Source: a bacterium
GTDB lineage: Bacteria > Methylomirabilota > Methylomirabilia > Methylomirabilales > 2-02-FULL-66-22
Length of the DNA: 64,000 nt
NCBI GenBank assembly: GCA_029580855.1
Contig: JAKPQH010000226.1
Coordinates: 1-64,000 of the forward strand
Direction: 5' to 3'
Positions 32,118-40,536 of this stretch are shown here, one piece after another. The number at the start of each line of letters is the position of its first letter. Within the stretch, counting starts at the first letter, position 1. The notes below the pieces were generated by a model. The model was not told where the DNA came from and made no database searches. It saw only the letters and a list, made by a program, of their open reading frames with translations. The position numbers were made by a program, and so were the translations under genes.

Positions 32118-33686
32118 TCACGCGGCGTTTACCGGGAGGTAGTCCACGTGGAGCCGGTCGCTATCGGGGTCCCAGCTCGTGCGCGAGTTCTTGAGCCAGC
32201 GGGCGTCGTCCTGTGCGGGATAATCGTCGCGCAAAAAGCTGCCTCGACTTTCAAGGCGTCCGAGTCCCGCGGTGAGGACGGCGCGCAGCGTGAACGCCGC
32301 GCTCATCAGGTCGTCCCGCAGAATTCGCTCCCGCAGCGTCCCGACCCGCGCGCGGTGTAGCGTATGCCACAGCTCTTCCACCATGCGGACGCCGGCAGCC
32401 ATCCCCTCGCCTGATCGCACCACGCCCGCGTGTTTCCAGGCGACGTCCTGGAGCCGTCGCCGGAGATCTCGGAGGTCTACCCGGTCTTCCCCGCTCACCG
32501 TTTCGCCGCTCGCCGGGACCGGGTCGGTTGCGTCTTCCGAATGCGCGCGCACCCACCGTGCGGCGCCAAGGCCGGCGCGACGCCCCGACACCAGGCACTC
32601 CATCAGTGCATTGCCCCCCATCCGGTTCGCGCCGTGCAGACCCCAGACCATCTCGCCGCATGCGAAGAGCCCGGTGTGACTCGTGCGACCCTCCTCGTCG
32701 GTTTGCACACCGCCCATGAAGAAGTGAACGGCGGGCGAAATGCGGACGGGCCGACTCCGGCACTCGCTCCTGAAACGTGCCAGAAGACTCAGGGGATGGA
32801 ACGCCCAGGATGTGTCGGGCACCGCACGGAGGTCCACACAGACCGATCCCGCATGCGCCTCCGCCGCCAGCATGGCCGCAAACGTATCCCGCTCCCGGAC
32901 GATGGCCTGGTTGATGTCTCCCAGGTGGTGCTTTTTGAGAAGATCGGCGCCTGACGCATCGATCAGCGTCGCCTCCCGGGGATAGGGAGGGTAGATCATC
33001 ACCATCGGCATCTCGGGCTCGTCCAGCACGATGGGATAGCACTGGACGAACTCCATGTCCCACAGCGCGAGCCCTGCGCCTGCAGCCAGACGATACCCCT
33101 GTCCCATCATCGACGCCTGGTTGTCGTGTCGCGAGTAGATGGCACCGGCCCCGCCACAAGCCAGAATGACCGCCGGCGCCCGTATAGTCCGCTCGCGACC
33201 GCCGCGGTCTACGCCCGCGACCCCGAAGACGCCGTCCGGACTCGTCAACAACCGCCGCACGTACAGTCCCCGCGCTGCGCGGATCCGGCTCCGCGCGGCG
33301 ACCAGCTCGGCTACGCGACGCACCAGGACCACCCCGGGGATGACCTCGGGCCGGGCGGATCGAACCGACCACTGCCCTGGGATGCGAGCGATCTCCAATC
33401 CGAGCGACTGGAGAAAGGCAACGGCCCCCGAGGACTCGCGCGCGACCTGCCGCACGTACGCGACGCGATTGAGCTGTTTCCCGACCCGGAGGACGAGATC
33501 GACGTATTCGTCGGCGCGCCCGGGCGAGATCGGGCCCGAGAACACCGCGTTGGAGAGCGCCGAATTCGTTCCCAACCCGATCGCGCCGCGGTCGACGAGC
33601 GCCACATCGGCCCCGGCTTCCTCCGCCGCGAGCGCGGCCGTCATCCCGGCCAGACCCGCCCCCACAACGATCACATCGGGACTCAT
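32118..33686 (-). CDS. FAD-dependent oxidoreductase (fumarate reductase/aspartate oxidase-like flavoprotein)
   Basis: A 522-residue protein of the succinate dehydrogenase/fumarate reductase flavoprotein superfamily. The dinucleotide fold is at the start (DVIVVGAGLAGMTAALAAEEAG), then ALSNAVFSGP and VILACGGAGAIYSRH. The active-site region is MGGVQTDEEGRTSHTGLFACGEM, with the flavin tail WGLHGANRMGGNALMECLVSGRRAG. A helical C-terminal domain (RERILRDDLMSAAFTLRAVL) matches the family. The ATG at 33686 (GTGAGG upstream) was preferred over a GTG 9 nt earlier. It is the last gene of the hydroxyacid cluster; no iron-sulfur subunit follows. The substrate is probably a 2-hydroxy or dicarboxylic acid, by inference. 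Confidence 0.88.
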   Translation of the reverse strand: MSPDVIVVGAGLAGMTAALAAEEAGADVALVDRGAIGLGTNSALSNAVFSGPISPGRADEYVDLVLRVGKQLNRVAYVRQVARESSGAVAFLQSLGLEIARIPGQWSVRSARPEVIPGVVLVRRVAELVAARSRIRAARGLYVRRLLTSPDGVFGVAGVDRGGRERTIRAPAVILACGGAGAIYSRHDNQASMMGQGYRLAAGAGLALWDMEFVQCYPIVLDEPEMPMVMIYPPYPREATLIDASGADLLKKHHLGDINQAIVRERDTFAAMLAAEAHAGSVCVDLRAVPDTSWAFHPLSLLARFRSECRSRPVRISPAVHFFMGGVQTDEEGRTSHTGLFACGEMVWGLHGANRMGGNALMECLVSGRRAGLGAARWVRAHSEDATDPVPASGETVSGEDRVDLRDLRRRLQDVAWKHAGVVRSGEGMAAGVRMVEELWHTLHRARVGTLRERILRDDLMSAAFTLRAVLTAGLGRLESRGSFLRDDYPAQDDARWLKNSRTSWDPDSDRLHVDYLPVNAA

Positions 33687-33771
33687 GGACCTCACCGCCC
33701 GTGCAGCCTACGTTCGGCACACCCAACCCGTGCGATTGCCCGCTATTGAGCTGTGCCAATCACGGATGCCG

Positions 33772-34962
33772 TTACCCCCTCGGACGCGCCTTCAGCGCCA
33801 AAAACACCCCGCCGAGTGGAATGGTTGCACCGACCAGAAAGAGCGTCGAAAACTCCGTCACGTTCAAAAGCCAACCCGCGCCGGCGGCGCCCGAGGCGAT
33901 TCCAAGTTCCCACGCGGTGTAGAAGGTCCCCATGGCCTTGCCCCGCTCGGCGGGGGTCACCCGGTCCGTGGTGAGCGCCATGAGCGCGGGCTGCGCGGCC
34001 CCGAACCCGACGCCAAGGAGCGCCCCGCCCGCCAGGACACCGACCGGCCCGGCGGTCACGCCCAGCACCAGCGACGACGCGCCGGTCGCGATCATCGCCG
34101 GCACGATCGCCGCCGCCCGGCCGCGTCGGTCCGAGATCTCGCCCGCCTTGGCTCTGACGAGAAGCATGGCCGTGGCGAATACGGCATAGAATAACCCGGG
34201 ATTCTCGATCCCGCGCGCCGTGGCAACCAGCGGGATAAACGCGACGACCATCCCGTAGGGAATATACAGGAGGAGCAGGATCAGCGAGGGCAGCACGGCG
34301 GCCGGGCTGAACAGATCGCTCGGACGCGGCAGGCGAGACTGACGGGCGGGCCGGTCGACGGCGGGAACGGCACCGATGCAGGCCATGCCCACGGCGGCCG
34401 ACCCCGCCGCGACCAGGAACAGCGCCGAGAAACCGGCGCGCCCGGCGATGAACGGGCCCGCCACCGGCCCCAGGATCAGTCCCAGGCTGTTGGCGATCCC
34501 GAACCAGCCCATGGCCTCGCCGCGCCGCGTGGGGGGCGCGAGCTCCGCGATCACCACCGTGGCGGCCGTGGGAAAGAGGCCCATGCCCACCCCGTGAAGC
34601 ACCCGGAGCGCAAGGATGGGCCGGACGCTCTGCACGGCGATGTACCCCAACGAGGCCAGCAGGAAGATCGCCATCCCGACGAGCAGGATCGGCCGCGTTC
34701 CCCGTGTGTCGATGAGCCATCCGGCAGGCGGTCGCATCAGCATCGCCATGGCGGCGAACAGCCCGATGATGAGGCCGATCTGGGACGAGGTCCCACCCAG
34801 ACCGGCCACGTAGAGCGGCATCACCGGCAAGATCAGGTAGAAGCTGAGGTAGAAGAAGCCCGTGGCGACGCAGATGAAGAGGAAGGGGCGCGTCAGCAGC
34901 GTCGGAGCCGCCGAACCGACACCCTCGCCGCCATCGGCCGCTCCGGTGGAGTTGGCAATCAA
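33772..34962 (-). CDS. Major facilitator superfamily transporter
   Basis: A 396-residue, 12-helix MFS carrier. Recognisable segments are FLFICVATGFFYLSFYLILPVMPLYVAGLG, PPAGWLIDTRGTRPILLVG, HGVGMGLFPTAATVVIAELAPPTRRGEAMG, and in the second half AKAGEISDRRGRAA. The TTG at 34962 overlaps the stop of the upstream LarA-like gene (TTGA), and a GGGG site sits just before. The frame stays open upstream but that part is a shadow of the LarA gene. Co-transcription with hydroxyacid enzymes suggests it imports an organic acid or exports a product. Confidence 0.85.
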   Translation of the reverse strand: MIANSTGAADGGEGVGSAAPTLLTRPFLFICVATGFFYLSFYLILPVMPLYVAGLGGTSSQIGLIIGLFAAMAMLMRPPAGWLIDTRGTRPILLVGMAIFLLASLGYIAVQSVRPILALRVLHGVGMGLFPTAATVVIAELAPPTRRGEAMGWFGIANSLGLILGPVAGPFIAGRAGFSALFLVAAGSAAVGMACIGAVPAVDRPARQSRLPRPSDLFSPAAVLPSLILLLLYIPYGMVVAFIPLVATARGIENPGLFYAVFATAMLLVRAKAGEISDRRGRAAAIVPAMIATGASSLVLGVTAGPVGVLAGGALLGVGFGAAQPALMALTTDRVTPAERGKAMGTFYTAWELGIASGAAGAGWLLNVTEFSTLFLVGATIPLGGVFLALKARPRG

Positions 34963-36218
34963 TTCGCCCCGTCCGCGAGGTCGCCCTGCGCCGTGAACGT
35001 GAAGGGGTGCGGACCGCCGACGATCTCCAGGTCGGCGCGCTCCTCGATCTCGGGCAGCAGGGCCTCGGACGCATAGAGGTATTCCAGATCCAGCGTGTTC
35101 TTGATCCGCGCCACCTTGGCGTCGGGGGGCTCGGTGAGGCCGATCGTCTTCAGGGCGCCCTCGATCGCCTCGCGATCGGTCTCGAAGATGATGGGCATCT
35201 TGCTCCGCATCGGCGAGAGCCCGGTGAGGGCGTTGGTGTATGTGTAGTGAAAATTGATCTTGTCGGCGAGGCGGCGCGTGGCGAAATCGGCCAGCCCCAT
35301 GCCCACGGCGTTTCCTGCCGTCTTCTCCGTCAGGTCTCGGATCAGGATGCGGATGTACCGGGGGTTCTTTGGCTCCTCGTTCGGAAAGAAGTACAAGCGG
35401 CCGAGGACGTTGGGATCCATCCCGGTGCCGCTGATCTCCTTCCCCATCTCGTCCACGATCAGGAGGTGGAGAAAGTCGAAAGGGATCCGGCCGAGGAGCG
35501 TCCAGGCCTCTTGGAGCAGCCGGGCCTCGGTCTCTTCCAAGGTGTCCGGCAACACGGCCTCGATCTTCGCGGTCTGATGCCGGACGTTCTCCAGTGTGCC
35601 CAGACCGAAGAGGACGGGCAGCTTCGATAGGGAGAAGCGCGCCACCTCGGGAATGGCACGGGGGAGCCCCACGTCTACCGACGCCCGGTGCGCCACGATC
35701 GCGCCCTGGTGTTTCCCCAACCCGATCACCAGCATCTTCATCAGGCCGCTCTCCACGTGGGCGCGGTAATTGGTATGCGGCTTGATGCGGTTCACCAGGA
35801 CGATATGGTCCGCCTCGCAGGCGTGCTTGTCCACGTAGACCGGAAACCCCCACGGCATCCGGCCGATCTCCACCGTGTCCATGGAGGACAGGATGGGCGC
35901 CGCCATACTCTCCGGCGTCACCCCGTAGCGGGCCAGGACCTTGAGCTGCCCTTCCGCCGTCGCGCCGCCGTGACTGCCCATGGCGGGGACGATGAACGGT
36001 TGCCCGCCCAGCTCTTTGAGGCAGTCGCACGTGGTCCGCAGGATCGTGGCGATGTTCGCCACGCCGCGGCTTCCGCCGGTGACGGCGACCCGGGCGCCCG
36101 GTGCGATCCGGGATCCCAGATTCAACTTGCCGATCTCGGCGCGCACGGCGCCGGCCACGTCCGTCACCACCGGCGGATCGACTTTCTGCCGAATGCGGTA
36201 CATCGAGGGGAGGAGCAT
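34959..36218 (-). CDS. LarA-like (DUF2088) protein, copy 1
   Basis: A 419-residue protein of the lactate racemase N-terminal-domain family, in which LarA uses a nickel-pincer nucleotide to epimerise 2-hydroxyacids. Seen here are GARVAVTGGSRGVANIATI, VPAMGSHGGATAEGQ, RIKPHTNYRAHVESGLMKMLVIGLGKHQGA and DEMGKEISGTGMDPNVLGR. The lysine and histidines lie where LarA holds its cofactor. The ATG at 36218 follows GGGAG and gives the same MYRIRQKV-type start as copy 2. Its stop overlaps the MFS start. The cofactor genes larB, larC and larE are not in the window. Substrate and activity are inferred, not shown. Confidence 0.85.
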   Translation of the reverse strand: MLLPSMYRIRQKVDPPVVTDVAGAVRAEIGKLNLGSRIAPGARVAVTGGSRGVANIATILRTTCDCLKELGGQPFIVPAMGSHGGATAEGQLKVLARYGVTPESMAAPILSSMDTVEIGRMPWGFPVYVDKHACEADHIVLVNRIKPHTNYRAHVESGLMKMLVIGLGKHQGAIVAHRASVDVGLPRAIPEVARFSLSKLPVLFGLGTLENVRHQTAKIEAVLPDTLEETEARLLQEAWTLLGRIPFDFLHLLIVDEMGKEISGTGMDPNVLGRLYFFPNEEPKNPRYIRILIRDLTEKTAGNAVGMGLADFATRRLADKINFHYTYTNALTGLSPMRSKMPIIFETDREAIEGALKTIGLTEPPDAKVARIKNTLDLEYLYASEALLPEIEERADLEIVGGPHPFTFTAQGDLADGAN

Positions 36219-36343
36219 AGAGACTCCCGAGGCGCGACAGAGTCCGCGGCTGACGGTTCGAAGTTCAGGCCCCCGCGCGCCGCGGCTCAAGGTTGACGCC
36301 ACAAGCCGTGCCGCCTTGAACCGCAGCGCCGCGGCGGCGCGGC

Positions 36344-36862
36344 TTACTTCTCCAGCGCCTTGACCAGCTCCCGACAGAAGGCCGGGAGATCTCCCGGCGT
36401 CCGGGATGTGATAAGGTTCCCATCCACCACCACCTCTTCGTCCACGTACTTGGCGCCGGCGTTGATGAGATCGTCCTTGATGGCGAAAAAGCAGGTGGCC
36501 GTCTTCCCCTTCAGGATGCCCGCCGAGGCGGGAACCCAGCCGGCGTGACAGATGGCGGCGACCGGCTTGCCCTGATTGAAGCAGTCGCGCACGAGGTTCA
36601 GCATGGCTGGGTAGCGGCGCATCATGTCGGGGGCATAGCCGCCCGGGATGACCACGCCGTCGAAGTCCTTGCCCGACACGTCGGCCGCCGCGACATCGGC
36701 GTTGACCGGGTACCCGAGCTTGCTCTTGTAGGTCTTCTTCTCCGGCGCCACGATCTTAACGTCGGCCCCCTCCTCCTTCAACCGGTAGTACGGGACCCAC
36801 AGCTCCATCTCCTGGTAGATCTCCTCCGCCAGCACGGCGACCTTCTTCCCCTTCAGTCGCAT
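36344..36862 (-). CDS. DJ-1/PfpI family protein
   Basis: A 172-residue class I glutamine amidotransferase-like protein of the PfpI/YhbO type. The nucleophile elbow is AICHAGW, preceded by GVVIPGGYAPDMMRR; the N-terminus KKVAVLAEEIYQEMELWVPYYRL is typical. Members have been reported as deglycases, glyoxalase III or proteases, and which applies here cannot be told from sequence. An AGGAGG ribosome site lies upstream of the ATG. It sits between the 2-hydroxyacid dehydrogenase and LarA-like copy 1 on the same strand. Confidence 0.92.
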   Translation of the reverse strand: MRLKGKKVAVLAEEIYQEMELWVPYYRLKEEGADVKIVAPEKKTYKSKLGYPVNADVAAADVSGKDFDGVVIPGGYAPDMMRRYPAMLNLVRDCFNQGKPVAAICHAGWVPASAGILKGKTATCFFAIKDDLINAGAKYVDEEVVVDGNLITSRTPGDLPAFCRELVKALEK

Positions 36863-36896
36863 CGTCGATCCTCCTCCCCGTATCCGGGATTGGTGG

Positions 36897-37910
36897 TTAG
36901 CGCGGCCGGTGCGTCAGCAGCCGCGCCGTTGCTCGCACCTCGGGGTTCACCACATACTTCGGAAACTCGCCCCTGAGCACGGCAGCCGCATTCTGGGCCG
37001 TCTTCAACTGAAGCTCCTCGTACGCCTCCTCGGTGTAGGACGCATAATGCGGCGTGAAGACCACGTTGTCCAGCTTCAAGATGGGATCCGCGGGGTCCGG
37101 CGGCTCCTTCTCCAGAACATCCAGCCCGGCTCCGGCGATCCAGCCTTCCGTGAGCGCCCGATACAGGGCTCTCTGATCGTGGATGGGTCCTCGTCCGAGA
37201 TTGAAGAAGTACGCCGACGGCTTCATTTTTCGGAAGGCGGCCTCGTCGAACTTGTGCCGCGTCGCGTCCGTCAACGGCGCGTGGACGGTGAGCAGGTCGG
37301 ACTCCGTGAGGAGTGTGTCAAAATCCACCAGGGTCACCGGGTAGTCCCGCACCTGGTCGGGGGTGAGGTAGGCGTCGTGGACAAGGATACGGAATCCGAA
37401 CGGGATCGCCCGCTTGGCGACGTTGCGGCCGATATTCCCGAACGCAAAGATTCCCAGCGTTGCCCCGCGGAACTTGCGGACGGGCTTGGCGGCGTCCTTG
37501 TTCCAGACACCCTGATGGACCGCGGCGTTCAACAGGTGAACCTTCCGCGGCACGGAGAGGATCAGACTCATGGCCGTGTCGGCGACCTCGTCAAAGCAGA
37601 AATCGGGCACGTTGGCCACGACGATCCCGTGCTCGGTGGCCGCCGGGATGTCCACGGTGTCCACGCCGATGCCATACCGGCAGATGACCAGGGCTTTCGT
37701 GAGCTCGGCGATGACGCGTCGGGTGATCTTGGCGGACGTGTTCAGCACCGCGTGCGCGTCGTGACACGCGGCGATCGTCTCGTCCTCGGACCGGCACACG
37801 GCCGGGACGATCTCGCAATCGAGCTTGCCGAGGATCTCCAGCTCTTGTCGCGGCGGGAAGAGGTGCGCATCGGTGCACACGACCGTGAATTTTCCGCTAT
37901 GAACGCCCAC
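36897..37910 (-). CDS. D-isomer-specific 2-hydroxyacid dehydrogenase
   Basis: A 337-residue NAD(P)-dependent dehydrogenase of the phosphoglycerate dehydrogenase/CtBP group. It reduces 2-oxoacids to D-2-hydroxyacids or the reverse. The Rossmann motif is GATLGIFAFGNIGRNVAKRA, an unusual GxFAFGNIG variant. The catalytic Arg lies in FFNLGRGPIHDQRAL, Glu in GLDVLEKEPPD, and His in FTPHYASYTEEAYEE. The GTG at 37910 follows AAGGAG. The gene overlaps the upstream aldolase by 14 bp, so the two are surely co-translated. With the LarA-like proteins it suggests hydroxyacid interconversion. Confidence 0.93.
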   Translation of the reverse strand: MGVHSGKFTVVCTDAHLFPPRQELEILGKLDCEIVPAVCRSEDETIAACHDAHAVLNTSAKITRRVIAELTKALVICRYGIGVDTVDIPAATEHGIVVANVPDFCFDEVADTAMSLILSVPRKVHLLNAAVHQGVWNKDAAKPVRKFRGATLGIFAFGNIGRNVAKRAIPFGFRILVHDAYLTPDQVRDYPVTLVDFDTLLTESDLLTVHAPLTDATRHKFDEAAFRKMKPSAYFFNLGRGPIHDQRALYRALTEGWIAGAGLDVLEKEPPDPADPILKLDNVVFTPHYASYTEEAYEELQLKTAQNAAAVLRGEFPKYVVNPEVRATARLLTHRPR

Positions 37911-38712
37911 GCGATTTCTCCTTCGGTCGGAGCGCCGCCAGAACCTGGCGGCTCCGCTCCATCAGCAGCATAAAGTCCGCCCCGTAGATCAGGAACCGCA
38001 TGCCGCGCCGCAGCCACGCCCGGCCGTCCTCGACCGAGGTCACAAAATTTCCGGGCACCACGCCGTGCCGCCGGCAGGTCTTGAGGAACGTGTCGATGGC
38101 CCGCACCATGCGGGGATGGTTCACCTCGCCCGGTATCCCCATCGAGGTGGACAGATCGTACGGCCCGATCAGCGCCACATCCAGACCCGGGACGGACACG
38201 ATCTCGTCGACGTGCTCCAGCCCCGCCAGCGTCTCGATCTGCATGACCAGCAGCAACTCGACATTCGCCCGTCGCAAAAACCGCCGTCCGTCCTCCGCCC
38301 GGTAGGCGTTGTGGGCCGTGCCCAGGATGACGCCCCGATCGCCCAGCGGAGGAAACTTGGTGTAGCGGACGATCTCCTCGGCTTGCGCCCGGCTTTCCAC
38401 GCGGGGAATCATGAGGCCCGCGGCGCCCGCGTCCAGCGGGCGGCTGAGGAGCGACCGGCGCGTCTCCGGCACGCGGACCAGCGCAGGCAGGCCGACGGCG
38501 GATGAGACATGCAGGAGATTCGCCACCGTCTCGATGTTGAAGCTGGCGTGCTCCGTGTCGATCAGGATGTAGTCCCAGCCGGCCTCCTTGAGGTACCGCG
38601 GCGTGGCGGGCGCGCCGCATTCGAACACAAACGTGCCCCAGACGGCTTCCCCGTGCGCCAGCCTGGCTTTCAGCGGATATCGAATGGTGCCCCCCTCGCG
38701 GCTCTTGGCCAC
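37897..38712 (-). CDS. HpcH/HpaI family aldolase
   Basis: A 271-residue class II aldolase of the HpcH/HpaI family (2-keto-3-deoxy-sugar-acid or 4-hydroxy-2-oxoheptanedioate type). It would cleave a 2-oxo acid to pyruvate or glyoxylate plus an aldehyde. Motifs include DYILIDTEHASFNIETVANLL, the metal-site MIPRVESRAQAEEIVRYTKFPP, LLLVMQIETLAGLEHVDEI and VALIGPYDLSTSMGIPGEVNHP. The metal ligand Glu in QIETLAG is kept. The start is uncertain; I used the GTG at 38712, 26 nt after the cupin stop, but an alternative near the conserved RYPLKARL is possible. The 3' end overlaps the dehydrogenase. Confidence 0.92.
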   Translation of the reverse strand: MAKSREGGTIRYPLKARLAHGEAVWGTFVFECGAPATPRYLKEAGWDYILIDTEHASFNIETVANLLHVSSAVGLPALVRVPETRRSLLSRPLDAGAAGLMIPRVESRAQAEEIVRYTKFPPLGDRGVILGTAHNAYRAEDGRRFLRRANVELLLVMQIETLAGLEHVDEIVSVPGLDVALIGPYDLSTSMGIPGEVNHPRMVRAIDTFLKTCRRHGVVPGNFVTSVEDGRAWLRRGMRFLIYGADFMLLMERSRQVLAALRPKEKSRGRS

Positions 38713-38738
38713 CCGATGGGTACCCGGCTCGCCGCTCG

Positions 38739-39068
38739 TCACTTGTAGTCTTCTCGATGCGGATAGAAGATGTCCAGAGCCTCCGCGCCGTCCTCCAGGG
38801 CCCGCACGGCGTGCGTCATTCCGCCGGGGATCATCCAGCCTTCGCCGCGCCGCACGATGCGGGTCTCCGCGCCGATGGTGAACTCCATGGCCCCGTCGAG
38901 GCAGACGCCCCCCTGTTCGTGCGGATGGCTGTGCGCGGGAACCACGCCGCCAGGTGCCAGCCGGACGAAGGACAGCATGAGGTGCTGGCCCCATGCCACT
39001 TTGAGCTGGACTCCAGGCGCCAGGTCTTTTTGCGGCAGCGCATCCGGCTGGATAAAGTACGCGGTCAT
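38739..39068 (-). CDS. Small cupin-domain protein
   Basis: A 109-residue single-domain cupin. Motif 1 (PAHSHPHEQGGVCLDGAMEF) offers His, His and Glu metal ligands, and motif 2 (GEGWMIPGGMTHAVRAL) adds a His. Such small cupins act as isomerases, epimerases or sensors of sugar acids. The ATG at 39068 has a GGAG about 10 nt upstream. The frame upstream translates the periodic repeat array and is not coding. It lies between LarA-like copy 2 and the aldolase. Confidence 0.85.
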   Translation of the reverse strand: MTAYFIQPDALPQKDLAPGVQLKVAWGQHLMLSFVRLAPGGVVPAHSHPHEQGGVCLDGAMEFTIGAETRIVRRGEGWMIPGGMTHAVRALEDGAEALDIFYPHREDYK

Positions 39069-39103
39069 GACGTCGTTTCTCCACGCATGGCCATCGGATA
39101 GGA

Positions 39104-39261
39104 TGGCAATTGGGCAATTAGGCGACTCGGCGACTGGGAGATTCGGCAATTGGACAACTTGGCAATTAGGAAAAGCTCGACGCGTATGTGACGTTTCTGC
39201 GTCCGGATCGCCGAATTGCTTGGTTGACGAATCGCCAAATCGCCGAGTTGCCAAGTCGCCT
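39104..39261. repeat. Paired inverted arrays of an 8-nt word (NGGCRAYT)
   Basis: The left array has eight exact 8-nt steps (TGGCAATT, GGGCAATT, AGGCGACT, CGGCGACT, GGGAGATT, CGGCAATT, GGACAACT, TGGCAATT; 39104-39167). The right array has seven steps on the complementary word (GATCGCCG, AATTGCTT, GGTTGACG, AATCGCCA, AATCGCCG, AGTTGCCA, AGTCGCCT; 39206-39261). It fills the space between the LarA-like copy 2 stop and the cupin start. Folded, it would give a long imperfect hairpin. Confidence 0.8.
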
Positions 39262-39265
39262 TCCG

Positions 39266-40510
39266 TTAGAAGGGCGGAAGGTTGCCGCTCCCGTCGAACG
39301 TCATCGGTTTGGGTTCCGTCACCGCGCTGAGCCGTTTGTGCGCCTTGACGTCGGCCGCCAGCGGCTCCGAGCAATCGAGCTCGGTGAGGTGCAGCGTGTT
39401 CTTGATCCGCACCACTTTGGCCTTCTCGACCGGGATCAGACCGATCATACCCAACGCCGTCCGGACGGCCTCGCGATCGTTCTCCAAAGTGATGGGCACC
39501 TTGGCCGCATCCGGCACACCCGAGGTGATGGCGTTCATGTTCATGGCGACGTAGTTGATCTTCCTCACAAGCCGTTGCGTGGTCAGGTCCGCAAAGCCCA
39601 CGCCGATGGCGTTCCCTTCGGCCTCGGGAGTGATGTCCCGGACGATGAGCTGCCGCACGCGCGGCTTGCCAGCCGGCTTCTGCACGGAGGCGCGCCCGGT
39701 CACATTCGGATCCATCCCGGCGCCGCTGATATTCTTCCCCAGCTCGTCCACGATCAGGACGTCGATATCCTCGAACGGGATGCGCGCCATCCAGGCCTTG
39801 GCCTCGATCAGCAGGGCCTTCTCTACCGGTCCGAAATCCTTGGGCAGGACCGCCTGAACCTTGGCCGTCTGCTCGTACCCGTTTTCGACCGTGGCCAGCC
39901 CGAAAAGGACGTGGCCCGAATCGAGCACCGCCTGGCCGGTCATCGGGAAGATTTCGGCGTAACTGAACTGGTGACCGGCGCGGTGATAATGCTCCGCCCC
40001 GTGCTGCTTGCCCAGACCGATGGCCATCATCTTGAAGAGGCCGCTCTCGATCTCTCCGTCGAAATCGGTATGGGCCTTGACGCGGGCCACCACCGCGATG
40101 TGGTCGGCGCCCCAGGCGTTCTTGTCACAGAATACGGGCAATCCCTTGACGTCGCCGATGCGCACGACCTCCATGCTGGACTTCATGGGGCAGCCCATGG
40201 TCGCCTCGGTGATCCCGTAGTGCGCCAGGATCTTCAGTTGGCCCTCGGCCGTCGCCTCGCCGTGACTGCCCATCGCCGGCACGATGAACGGCTTGAGGCC
40301 CAGAGCCTTCATCTCGTCCACCACCGCCTTTGTGATCGTGGCGATGTTGGCCACGCCGCGGCTGCCCGACGTGATGGCCACGGTCTGGCCGGGCTTGACT
40401 TTCTCGTGCAGGCGCAGGCTGCGGATAGTATCGCGCACGGCCCCCGGAATGTCGGTCAACATCGGGCCTTCCAGCTCCTGCTTTACACGGAACATCTTCG
40501 GAAACTCCAT
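39266..40510 (-). CDS. LarA-like (DUF2088) protein, copy 2
   Basis: A 414-residue paralog of the protein at 34959-36218, colinear along its length. It has TVAITSGSRGVANIATI, FIVPAMGSHGEATAEGQ, ARVKAHTDFDGEIESGLFKMMAIGLGKQHGA, DELGKNISGAGMDPNVTGR and AEGNAIGVGFADLTTQRL. The shared lysine and histidines suggest a nickel-pincer-type hydroxyacid epimerase fold, but the divergence between copies implies different substrates. AAGGAGG lies 8 nt before the ATG. It follows lipB by 26 bp and precedes a periodic array and the cupin. Confidence 0.85.
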   Translation of the reverse strand: MEFPKMFRVKQELEGPMLTDIPGAVRDTIRSLRLHEKVKPGQTVAITSGSRGVANIATITKAVVDEMKALGLKPFIVPAMGSHGEATAEGQLKILAHYGITEATMGCPMKSSMEVVRIGDVKGLPVFCDKNAWGADHIAVVARVKAHTDFDGEIESGLFKMMAIGLGKQHGAEHYHRAGHQFSYAEIFPMTGQAVLDSGHVLFGLATVENGYEQTAKVQAVLPKDFGPVEKALLIEAKAWMARIPFEDIDVLIVDELGKNISGAGMDPNVTGRASVQKPAGKPRVRQLIVRDITPEAEGNAIGVGFADLTTQRLVRKINYVAMNMNAITSGVPDAAKVPITLENDREAVRTALGMIGLIPVEKAKVVRIKNTLHLTELDCSEPLAADVKAHKRLSAVTEPKPMTFDGSGNLPPF

Positions 40511-40536
40511 GACGAACCTCCTTCTCTCCGGACCGA

